Source: Paraescarpia echinospica
Lineage: Eukaryota; Annelida; Polychaeta; Sabellida; Siboglinidae
DNA: 64,000 nt
Assembly: GCA_020002185.1 (NCBI GenBank)
Contig: CM034541.1
Coordinates: forward strand, 49,117,480 to 49,181,479
Direction of reading: 5' to 3'
Shown here piece by piece: positions 1 to 12,200 of this stretch; the first letter of the stretch is position 1, and every line of letters begins with the position of its first letter. Under the pieces are notes generated by a model, which worked only from the letters and a program-made list of their open reading frames with translations, was not told the DNA's origin and did no database searches. A program made the position numbers and the translations under genes.

Positions 1-18
1 AGCGACACTGGGGCATTG
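1..18 (+). CDS. Possible 3' end of an upstream TEP exon
   Basis: The first 18 bases are followed by GTATGT and a T-rich run, which looks like a splice donor. Read with a one-base overhang, the phase fits the candidate exon at 3187. The stretch is too short to recognise a domain, so this is only a candidate. Confidence 0.25.
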
Positions 19-48
19 GTATGTCTTTCTTTATTTGTAACTCACCAC

Positions 49-168
49 AGTGAACTGGGTGTTAGGTTGCACGGAGCCCTATTCATCATAGTGAACCGGG
101 TGTTAGGTTGTACAGCCCTATTCACCAGAGTGAACCAGGTATTAGGTTGCACAGCCCTATTCTACACA
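49..168. repeat. Short minisatellite, about 40 bp x 3
   Basis: Three imperfect copies of a unit of about 40 bp containing GTGTTAGGTTGCAC and AGCCCTATTC. The first 390 bases otherwise hold a TA-rich stretch (237-290) and no recognisable gene. Confidence 0.8.
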
Positions 169-390
169 CAAACCCAAAACAGCTGTCTGGGTCTTGTCCC
201 CTCAGTGTTTTGATTTTGGCAGAAATGCCTACCTTATTTATATATATATTTATATATATATACCTTATATATATACCATATAGAAGTTATATTATTATTA
301 TTAATTCCATCTGTCAATGTCTCGTTCACTGCCCTCAACAAATAATCCAAGACTTATAAAATAGTAAACTTATGTTTGTTGTGGGCACTG

Positions 391-3075
391 TTTTTAGTCC
401 TTTGGGCCGAAGGTCCAATGGACTGTTGCCATCACTCTGCGTCCGCCGTCCGCCGTTAGCTGCTGTATCTCGGAAACTGTTCAGCAACTTTTTCTCTAAT
501 TTTGCATAGACTTATCTTATGGCAGTGCCACTATGCACAATAAATCTGTATTTGATTGAATCGTTCTAAGGGCTCTCTAGGGCCTTCAAGGGCCCCAAAA
601 CTGGTAAAATTGTTACATTTTGGCTATTTTTTCAAAAACTGTTCAGCGCATATACATTTCATGTACTGGTGTCACTGTACACAAGAAATCTGTATTTGAT
701 TAATTCATTCTAAGGGCACCTAATGACCCCCCAATAAGGACCCTAAAACTGGTAAATTTTCACATTTTGTCTATTTTTAGTCCTTTGGCCAAAGGTCCAA
801 GGGACTATTGCTATCACTCTGCGTCCGCCGTCTGCCGTTAGCTGCCGTATCTCGGAAACCGTTCAGCAACTTTTTCTCTAATTTTGCGTAGACATATCTT
901 AGGACACTGCCACTATGCACAATAAATCTGTATTTCATTGAATCAATCTAAGGGCTCCCTAGGGCCTCCAAGGACCCCATAACTGGTAAAAATGTAACAT
1001 TTTGCCTATTTTTTCAAAAACTGTTCAGCAACTTTTTCTCTAATTTTGTATGTACATTTCATGTTGTAGTGTCACTGTACACAAGAAATCTGTATTTGAT
1101 TCAATCATTCTAAGGGCACCAAAGGTCCCCCAAAATGCTAAATTTGCTAACTAAATTGTCTGCTGCACTAGCAGATCTATCATGCTTACAGTCCTTTTGT
1201 TCAACTAATCCCTTTTCCTACAACATCTGTCACACCTCACTGTGGCTACCTGATAGGAACTGTGACTAATCTGTAATTGGTCACTGGCAGAGGCTTGTGT
1301 CAATAGGCAGGGTCCACTAGACCCCTGAACAGTTGTGCCTACATTCTAAGGTGCCATCCTGAAACAACCAAATGTCAACCATTAAAAGAGTTGACATAGT
1401 TCCGCTATACTCAAGAAATCTGTATTTGATTGAATTATTCTAGTATCATCAGCATATAGTAGAACATACATTTGCAAGAAAATGTCTACATCATCATCAC
1501 TAAGGTTGTTGTAAATTTCACCAGCTGGCATGTCAAGTCCCTTATAATTATGACTAACGGTGTTCAAAATCATTCAGGTAAATAGCAAATAACAAAGGAG
1601 ACAAGCTTTCTCCTTGTCGTAACTCTACATCACATGAGAAGAAGGCTGACACAGCCCCCCAAATGCAAAATGTTTACACTATCTAGTGATGTGGTTTTGA
1701 GAAGGGCCCTTGAGACTATTCCCTAACAGTAGATTTTGTTTATTGTGCCAGAAACAACACTATTCCCCTTCCCAAAACATATGTCACATGTGGAGTCTGT
1801 GTCTTGCATGGATATATATTTTTATGCAGTTGTTTTATATAAGCAGGAAGTAAAAATTAATTCCCGGTTTCTCATCAATGCATGTATTTAAAAATATGTG
1901 CCACAACATTTTATTTTCTATTATAATTATTCCTCTAAATGCAAGAAATGGTGCAATAAGTGAACAGTAAACATGTCAACATTTTACTTCCATCATAACC
2001 CTTAATGATATGTAACTATGATTCACCAAAAATCATTTGATTAATAATTACCTACAGGGTTGTTTGATTTATGCCGAGCAGAAACTGTTTTTGCCCGGCA
2101 GAAACGGCAAGAATAGAAAATATATGCCATTGATAGGCAAACGTGTTCTTTTTATAGAAAATGACAGTTTCTTTCTGTACCTGTCTACGTATGATAACTA
2201 TTTGTCAGCCCTGCTCACAATAAACAAGAAACATCACATGAATGATAAAAGGAAGATCACTGCCACTTAACTTGTGGATTATTATTATTATAAAACTGCT
2301 CTGCTACTGCTTGATGGACAGTTAATTAGTGGCTCAAGTTCAAATACATCAGGACGTTTTTCACACCTGCATGGTAGTTTAGGCTCAGTAGTGTGCTGGC
2401 AGCCACTAAACCTATAGGCTTGTGTGAAAAGGATAGTTGGCAGAAGAACCAACTTCAAAGCACCATTGCATCCATTTAGCCAGGCAGCGGTCACACTGTC
2501 CCAGTGTCTGCTGCTATGTTTGTATATATAGGCTTAATGATCCCAATACACCAATCTGTTGGCACAATGTCAGATAATAGAACTAGGTTAAACATCTTAA
2601 CAATAACTATAGTTGGTTCTGTGGGGCTGTTTTTAAGTAGTCATTTATAACATTATCAATCTGTCATCTTAGTTTTACACATAAAGACATAATCTGGCAT
2701 AACTTGATAAGTCTTTGTAGCAGCACATTTGTACTTCCAGTGTATCATTGCAACATAACATATATACTGTGTGGCACATTTGAATGTCATGCATGTAATA
2801 TTTCCATGCAATCCATTTGCATATATGATGTAACACTTCAACAGCCGTTTTCTTAATTTTCACTTTTTGACCCCTACCATGTTCAATGCTCCATAACTTC
2901 GCCAATTTTGGTAGCAGTCATAATTGTTAAACCGTGTAAAGCACCCTACCCAACCTTTACAAGAATGTAAGAACACAATGTTACCATTTTTTCGACTTAT
3001 CACTCATTTGGTCAGCCGGGGTCACATATCGACGTATTAGTCCAAAGGACTTCACGGCCTCTTGGCCCATTTTTT
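391..3075 (+). mobile_element. R1 interspersed repeat, copy A
   Basis: Starts with TTTTTAGTCCTTTGG and ends CTTGGCCCATTTTTT, the same two ends as other copies in the window. The 5' block is duplicated inside it (second start at 774). Positions 1390-1590, read on the minus strand, give a LINE reverse-transcriptase palm fragment with LLYADD. Downstream blocks (2037-2270 and 2288-2494) recur in the other copies. Both ends contain short palindromes around GTCC/GGAC. The family type is unknown; it behaves like a non-autonomous chimeric element. Confidence 0.75.
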
Positions 3076-3186
3076 AGCTTCACGGCTTCCATTTTTCTAC
3101 AACTGTACAAAGCATATTGGATAAACAGCAAACACATAAGTAAATAACTCTAAATTTCTTTCTTGAAATACATCGCCAATTGCTAG

Positions 3187-3230
3187 ATCAAGGCCCAATG
3201 GCTGAAGGAAGTGAATGCACACAGACAGAG
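3187..3230 (+). CDS. Candidate TEP exon (bait region side)
   Basis: Bounded by an AG after a T-rich stretch and a good GTGAGT donor. The reading [14 protein letters not shown] is open and phase-compatible with an exon starting at 3341. It is hydrophilic, as expected near a bait region, but has no diagnostic motif. Confidence 0.5.
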
Positions 3231-6200
3231 GTGAGTAGGTCTCTGCACTGGGGAGGAGATGCTGCCAGACTGTTCACAAAGTTAGCATATTAATATACAG
3301 AAAGTACAGTTGTGAATTTACGTTGCATTATTTTGTAGAGGCAGAGCGTGACTTTGACATGGGCCCCCCACAAAGAGCCCACATCCGCAAACGAAGTGTC
3401 TTCTTCCCTGGTGGTGGATTCTCACGTTTTGGTGACTCCATGATGGCTTTCAAGGTGAGTATATCCTGCAGTGATAGAAATAAGACAAGTCAATTTTAAA
3501 ACTTACTTGTCTGCCAGAATTGTCACTTGTCTGAGCAGTTGTCATGGGGAATCAAAGCTCTGGGAAACATTTAGAGAAATGACTTATTTTATTTATAATA
3601 CATTAGATTTTATTTCCACAATAACATAATACCTACATGATTTTTAGATTGCATTCACATTTAAAAAAAATACAGAAAAGTACATCTGTAACATAAATTC
3701 GATTTTAAACCCGTCTATGTAGCAATAAAAATTTAATGAGCTAGGTGATCACGTGGTATCGTAACGTCACATACGACTCGCACTCGCAGCAGGCCGACCC
3801 TTTCTATGCATTCACAGCATGTTAGTTTTGGGGTTGAAACGAGCGTTAGAATGAGTTATTGTGCAATATTCCGATGTAATACAAACACTAGTCATCATAG
3901 AGGAACAAGCAGTTATCTTACAGTTCCACATGAAATCAATTTTATTCAAAACAATGAATGCGAATGGGCCTACAAGTCGACTAGGTTTCAGAATAATGAT
4001 ATCGAATGCAACCAACGGGAGATAATGTACACCAATATACATACATAGCAAACATATATCGTATTCAGCTACAGAAAGTAACGTGTATAATCTCATAACA
4101 TCTCTAGAATATTGATGTATGAAGGAGTTGTACAATTTATCATAACAACTTAAATCAGCGAATTTCTGTCAGTCCTGCTAGCTCAGTTGGTAAAGGTGTT
4201 GGTTCCTTGGCATTTATTTTGTAATCGGGCGACGCCGGTTCAATCCCAACACCAAAGTGTAAAGAAAATCAATGACTTGGTGTCGGGATTGAACCGGTGT
4301 CGCCCGATTACAAAATAAATGCCAAGGAACCAACGCCTTTATCAACTGAGCTAGCAGGACCGACAGAAAATCGCTGACTGATTTAAGTTGTTATGATAAA
4401 TTGTACAACTCCTCCTTCATACATCGATATTCTAGTGATATTATAAGATTATACACTTATACACGTTACTTTCTGTAGTTGGATACAATATATGTTTGTT
4501 ATGTATGTTTATTGGTGTAGATTATCTCCGGTTGGTTGCATCCGATATAATTATTCTAAAAACGAGCCCAAGCTCGGCAAAACCTAGTCGACTTGTAGGC
4601 CCATTCGCATTCATTGTTTTGAATAAAATTGGATTCATGTGGAATCGTAAGATAACTGCTTGTCCCTCAATGATGACTAGTGTTTGTATTACATCGGAAT
4701 ATTGCATAACTCATTTTGATGCTTGTTTCGACCCGAAAGCTATCCTTGTAAACATGCTCTGAATGCATGGAAAAGGTCAGCCTGATGCGACTATGGGTCG
4801 TATGTGACGTCACATCTCGGTATCCCGAAAAGCGCGCCAAAAATATGCATATTCAAAAATGTCCGGATGCACAGCATAAAATGTGGAATTTCTTTTTTTG
4901 TTTGGCTTGGTCGACATGGAAATATATAGCAGGATGTAATATAATATGAATTCAAGCCATATATGTTTTTATTCCCTTTAATACTTATGACATGTTTCCC
5001 CCTTTCAAAACAGTATTTATCTACAATCTACAAGACAGATTGAGTTATAACACAACAATGTGAAAATAATAAAATAATTTCTGTTTGTTTCTTGGACATT
5101 TTCAATATATCAAAACAAACACAATCTTCCTTCTAGACAGCAAGAAATATACTTACTTTGGAGCAATTGTTGAAACATATGCGACACTTTGACCCATCTA
5201 CAGCGGATCTCGTTCACCCACTGATGCCACATGGTCTGATGTAGATGGGTTGAAATGTCGCATATGTTTCAACAATTGTTCTAAAGTAAGTATATTTCGT
5301 GTTGTCTAATGGAATCTTGGAGCCATGAACAATATATTTCATAATCTTGTTGCTGTTCTGTCACATGTGCATCTGAATGACCTGCCAAAGACACAAAAGC
5401 CCCATATGTCACTGGCGGCTGCCGTGTGTCCTAGTTAATGAGGCTATGAGTTGCTTAGATCATATCACCTTTGTTTTAATATTGTGTGTACAACTTGGGT
5501 GTGTCATGTGACAGCATGTTACAATGTGTCATTGTAACATTATTACAGGAGGTAGGCGTAATGGTGATGTCAGATTTGACCTTGGAGACACGACCTTGCG
5601 AGGGTCGCCAAGTATTCTACCGGAGAATGTCGGGCAGAGGCATGGTGGGTAAGTAGCTAGCCTTGGAGGTCTACAAATCTTCTATATAAAGTGAATTTTT
5701 ACAAGTCTTTCCTGTGTAATTAGAACATGTTCTTTACAGTTTTGTCATAACTTGGTGTTAATGGCTGCGTGCGTGTCGGTGACATTGTTTCCCCTCCAAA
5801 ATGATCTGTGTATAAACAAAAGAAACCCTCTGGACTCCAAACAGCCCTTTGTTGGAATTTGTGTGACTCCTTACCATTGGAACACAACAGACCCAGTAGA
5901 ATAATTGTTTCAGCGACGTGTGTTACGCAGCCATCTTGAATCTGTATTGATTGTTCATAAATTTGCATCCGTTCAAAAATATTCAGTAACACAACAAATT
6001 GGCATTGATCTGTTGTGGGCAGTTTCATGTTGGGTCACAGGACATATTGAGGCACATGCTTCTGATTGGTCAAAATACATGTTTAGGTATTATTTCAGTT
6101 TTTACGGGTATTTGAAACATTGAGAAATAAGCTAGCAGATCATAATTATTGTGATGTTTACATGATAGTTTCCTACATTTCAATTTCAGATGGTGCACCT

Positions 6201-9200
6201 GATCGTCACCGTATTGTTGCTTGTAAGTAGAACATGCGGTGTGTGTTAAGCATCGAAAGAATAGATATCACTGTCTGTCTGTGTCTATCTCTCTGTCTGT
6301 TACTGCATCAAATTTTAATTTAGTGTTGTTGTTCTCCTTTTGATTCCCTGTCATCAGAGGTGAGGCTGGTCTTGATTCCTTTCCTTGATTTCAGTTATCT
6401 ATTTTCTCCTTATCTCTCAGTTATCTTGCACTGCTCTCTCCACCAACTGTCTTCATTCACCTCTCTCTTTTGCTCTCGTTCTCCACTCCTCTCTCAATCC
6501 TTCCAAGTCTCTCTTTACGCAGTCCTCCCATCACAGTCTGGGTCTTCCTCACCTCCCTTTCCCTCCACTCTCTAATTTTAATTTAGTGTTGTTCTCCTTT
6601 TGATTCTCTGTCAACAGGGGTGAGGCTGGCCTCGATTCCCTGTCATCAGGGGTGAGGTTGGCCTCGATTCCCTGTCATCAGGGGTGAGGCTGGCCTCGAT
6701 TCCCTGTCATCAGGGGTGAGGTTGGCCTCGATTCCCTGTCATCAGGGGTGAGGCTGGCCTCGATTCCCTGTCATCAGGGGTGAGGCTGGCCTTGATTCCC
6801 TGTTATCAGGGGTGAGGCTGACCTCGATTCCCTGTCATCAGGGGTGAGGCTGGCCTCGATTCCCTGTCATCAGGGGTGAGGCTGGCCTTGATTCCCTGTT
6901 ATCAGGGGTGAGGCTGACCTCGATTCCCTGTCATCAGGGGTGAGGCTGACCTTGATTCCTTTCCTTGATTTCAGTGATCTTTTTTTTCTCCTTATCTCTT
7001 AGTTATCTTGCACTGCTCTCTCCACCAACTGTCTTCATTCACCTCTCTCTTTTGCTCTCGTTCTCCACTCCTCTCTCAATCCTTCCAAGTGTCTCTTTAC
7101 ACAGTCCTCCCATTACAGTCTAGGTCTTCCTCGCCTCATGTCCAGCCTACGTCAGTGTATTCCTCGCCTCATGTCCAGCCTACGTCAGTGTATTCCTCGC
7201 CTCATGTCCAGCCTGCGTTAGTGTATTCCTCGCCTTATGTCCAGCCTACATCAGTGTATTCCTCGCCTCATGTCCAGCCTACGTCAGTGTATTCCTCATA
7301 TATCATTCTTGTTAGATCATAAATATGGATTTTTTGAGTCGTGAGTATTGATGGGAACTATATAGTTATGATTTGCTATTTTATTTTTTAATGTTGCTAT
7401 TATCTGTAAACTGATATAATATCTAAACAATAATTCAACTATTAAACAACTTCATCAGATATCAACTGTACATATTAATGTTATAAGGTTAAACATTGCA
7501 AGACACAGAGAACCACTTGTTAAAAAACCGTCCCCATATCCAATCATGCCTAATAGTATTTACTGCAGCAAATCATATTAAATAGGTTTGCTAATTTATC
7601 GGTGATAAATCTGTGATTCCGTCGTATTTTAGTGTATTCTTACATAGTTCAAAGAGAACTGCCAATGCCAATAGAGGTGGAAAGCATAAGAGAAGAATCT
7701 GGCGTACCCTTTGAACCCGCAGTCGAAATCCGGAACTACTTTCCTGAAACGTGGCTATGGGATTTGATTGATGTCGGGTAAGTTCGATAGTTTACGTTCC
7801 AGTAAATGAGTAATACTGTCAAAATCTACCAGTGTGTTTATTGATTTATTAGATGTACCATTCCTTGGCTCATGAAAAGTGGTTGTCTTTCGCAACAGAT
7901 GAAACATCCGTATTTGGTGAAAACAAAAAGTGGCTCTGGATGATTGTTTTCACGTATAGGTTTCATGAAATATTCTTATGTGGCTGTTGATGAAAACTAT
8001 GTTACTTTGAACAGGTGTTTTCGATGTTTAAGTGAAAATCTGTGTATGATATTAAATTGTGGAGTTGTTAAGAGGATTATATAAAAAATCTGATTGCTAT
8101 TTGAAATCTAAAAAAAACTAAAAAAATATGTTCTTGATGAGTACAAATTAGTGTAACTAAACTGTTTATTGTTAAGGAAAGTGGGGTAGATTTCACTTTT
8201 GTATTTCATGTATATTCTTTAGTTACTAAAATTATACGACACATGTTTACTATTAATATTATGCACATGTTATATTGATGTTGGGGTAAAGTGCCTAATG
8301 AACAGTGCACTTCAACTTTCTTCCTTTCCATTTGAACTTCTGAAATCTATCATTTGTACATATATACATCTAATTTGTTCAATTAGAAATAAAGAATTGA
8401 TTTATCCCTCACATGACCTGTTGCCTAGCAAAAATTATATCAAGTCATCAAAAAATGGATACCAAACCCTGGTGAGCTCGGACATTCTTTTGTATATTTT
8501 TAGTCGTTTGGGCCGAAGGTCCAAGGGACTGTTGCCATCACTCTCCGTCCGCCGTCCGCCGTTAGCTGCTGTATCTCAGAAACTGTTCAGCAACTTTTTC
8601 TCTAATTTTGCCTAGACATCTTAGGACACTGCCACTATCCACGATAAATCTGTATTTGATTGAATCATTCTAAGGGCTCCCTAGGGCCTCCAAGGACCCC
8701 AAAACTGGTAAAAATGTAACAGTTTGCCTATTTTTTAAAAACTGTTCAGCAAGTAGTAATGTCACTGTACACAAGAAATCTGTATTTGATTGAATCGTTC
8801 TAATGATCCCCAAAAAGGACCCCAAAACTGGTAAATTTTCACATTTTGCCTATTTTTTCAAAAACTCTTAAGTAACTTTTTCTCTAATTTTGCGTATACA
8901 TTTCATGTGGTAGTGCCACTACACACAATACATCTGTATGTGATTGAATCATTCTTTGGGCACCAAAGATCCCCTAAAATTTTAAATTTGCTAACTAAAT
9001 TGTTTACTGCAGCAGCAGCTGCTGCAGCTCTATCTGGCTAATCCCTTTTCCTACAACATCTGTCACACCTCACTGTGGAGGGCCAGTCTGCCTGACTGAA
9101 ACTGTGACTAATCTGTAATTGGTCACTGGCAGAGGCTTCCAGATACCTTTTCTGACACAATACACAAAATCTATTGCTAGGGGATAGTCTCAAGGGCACT

Positions 9201-12200
9201 TCTCAAAACCACATCACTAGATAGTGTACAAATTTTGCATTTTTGGGGGGCTGTGTCAGCCTTCTTCTCATGTGATGTAGAGTTACCATGAGGAGAAAAC
9301 GTGTCTCCTTTATTATTTGCTATTTACCTGAATGATTTTGAACAGTGTTAGTTATAATTATAAGGGACTTGACATGGCAGCTGGTGAAATTTACAACAAC
9401 CTTAGTAATGATGATGATGAAAATATATGTTCTACTATATGCTGATGATACTAGAATGATTCAATTAAATACAGATTTCTTGTGTATAGCGGAACTATGT
9501 CAACTCTTCTAATGGTTGACATTTGGTTGTTTCAGGATGACCCCTTAAAATGTAAGCCCAACTGTCCAAGGGTCTAGTGGGTGCTGGCTGGCTGGGAAAC
9601 TATTCCCCTTCCCAAAACATCTGTCACATGTGGAGTCCGTGTCTTGCATGGATATCTATTTTTATGCAGTTGTTTTATATAAGCAGGAAGTTTGTGAAAT
9701 TAGTTATTCTTAGGCCACAGAAAAGTAATTCCCAGTTTCTCATCAATGCATGTATTTAAAAACAACATTTTATTTTCTGTTATAATTATTCCTCTAAATG
9801 CAAGACATGGTGCAATAAGTGAACAGTAAATATGTCAACATTTTACTTCCATCATAACCCTTTATGGTCTGTAACTATGATTCACCAAAAAACATTTGAT
9901 TAATAATTACCTACAGGGTTGTTTGATTTCTGCCCGGCAGAAACGGCAAGAATAGGAAATACATGCCATTGATAGGCAAACGTGTTCTTTTTATGGAAAA
10001 CGTCTGTTTCTTTCTGTACCTGTCTACGTATGATAACCATTTGTCCGCCATGCTCACAATAAACAAGAAACATCACATGAATGATAAAAGGAAGATCACT
10101 GCCACTTAACTTGTGGATTATTATTATTATAAAACTGCTCTGCTACTGCTTGGTGGACAGTTAATTAGTGGCTCAAGTTCAAATATATCAGGACGTTTTT
10201 TACACCTGCATGGTAGTTTAGGCTCAGTAGTCTGATGGCAGCCACTAAACCTATAGGCTTGTGTGAAAAGGATAGTTGGCAGAAGAACTAACTTCAAAAC
10301 ACCATTGCATCCATTTAGCCAGGCAGCAGTCACACGGTCCCAGTGTCTGATGCTACCTTTTGGTCTCAAATAATCTGTCCTCTTAGTTTTACACATAAAG
10401 ACATAATTTGGCAAGTTTTATAAGTTTTTGTAGCAGCACATTTGTACTTCTACTGTATCAGTGCAACATAACATACATACTGTGTGCCACATTTGAATGT
10501 CATGCATGTAATATTTCCATGCAATCCATTTGCATATACTGCTGTATAATGTAAAACTTCAACAGCCGTTTTCTTAATTTTCACTTTTTGACCCTAACCA
10601 TGTTCAATGCTCCATAACTTCACCAATTTTTGTAGAAGTCATAATTTTTGAAACCGTGTAAAGCACCCTACCCAACCTTTAGAAGGATGTTGAAATTATT
10701 GTCCCATAAGTGTTTCTCTATGACAAAAACAGAAGGCTAAGTTTTTAATATGACAGCTCTGTGTGGGACGTTTTGATTTATCAGATGTCATGCAGCAATA
10801 GTAATTTAATTTACATACTGTTGGCAAAGGCAAAGCTAGACGAAAGTCACATGCAAACTTTTGATTATGACAGGCAAACGACGACATAGTGGATACATCA
10901 GTTGAATTGAATGTGTGTCAGCTTCAGCACCCACCCCAATGTGTGTCAGCTTCAGCACCCACCCCAGTGTGTGTCAGCTTCAGCACCCACCCCAATGTGT
11001 GTCAGCTTCAGCACCCACCCCAATGTGTGACAGCTTCAGCACCCACCCCAATGTGTGTCAGCTTCAGCACCCACCCCAATGTGTGTCAGCTTCAGCACCC
11101 ACCCCAATGTGTGTCAGCTTCAGCACCCACCCCAATGTGTGTAAGCTACAGCACCCACCCCAATGTGTGTCAGCTTAAGCACCCACCTCAATGTGTGTCA
11201 GCTTCAGCACCCACCCCAATGTGTGTCAGCTTCAGCACCCACCCCAATGTGTGTAAGCTTCAGCACCCACCCCAATGTGTGTCAGCTTCAGCACCCACCC
11301 CAATGTGTGTAAGCTTCAGCACCCACCCCAATGTGTGTCAGCTTCAGCACCCACCCCAATGTGTGTCAGCTTCAGCACCCACCCCAATGTGTGTCAACTT
11401 CAGCACCCACCCCAATGTGTGTCAGCTTCAGCACCCACCCCAATGTGTGTCAGCTTCAGCACCCACCCCAATGTGTGTCAGCTTCAGCACCCACCCCAAT
11501 GTGTGTCAGCTTCAGCACCCACCCCAATGTGTGTCAGCTTCAGCACCCACCCCAATGTGTGTAAGCTTCAGCACCCACCCCAATGTGTGTCAGCTTCAGC
11601 ACCCACCCCAATGTGTGTAAGCTTCAGCACCCACCCCAATGTGTGTAAGCTTCAGCACCCACCCCAATGTGTGTAAGCTTCAGCACCCACCCCAATGTGT
11701 GTCAGCTTCAGCACCCACCCCAATGTGTGTCAGCTTCAGCACCCACCCCAATGTGTGTCAGCTTCAGCACCCACCCCAATGTGTGACAGCTTCAGCACCC
11801 ACCCCAATGTGTGTCAGCTTCAGCACCCACCCCAATGTGTGTCAGCTTCAGCACCCACCCCAATGTGTGTCAGCTTCAGCACCCACCCCAATGTGTGTAA
11901 GCTTCAGCACCCACCCCAATGTGTGTAAGCTTGTGTGTCAGCTTAAGCACCCACCTCAATGTGTGTCAGCTTCAGCACCCACCCCAATGTGTGTCAGCTT
12001 CAGCACCCACCCCAATGTGTGTAAGCTTCAGCACCCACCCCAATGTGTGTAAGCTTCAGCACCCACCCCAATGTGTGTAAGCTTCAGCACCCACCCCAAT
12101 GTGTGTCAGCTTCAGCACCCACCCCAATGTGTGTAGCTTCAGCACCCACCCATGTGTGTCAGCTTCAGCACCCACCCCAATGTGTCAGTTCAGCACCCCA

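Noticed and set aside
2288..2494. Recurrent minus-strand ORF (also at 10127, 16341, 38490) as a conserved gene
   Set aside because: It recurs only because it is part of R1; copies differ in length and carry frame breaks, so conservation reflects repeat copies, not selection.
3806..4048. Active THAP-domain gene
   Set aside because: Short, lies in a palindrome arm, and its mirror copy is mutated; at best a transposase relic.
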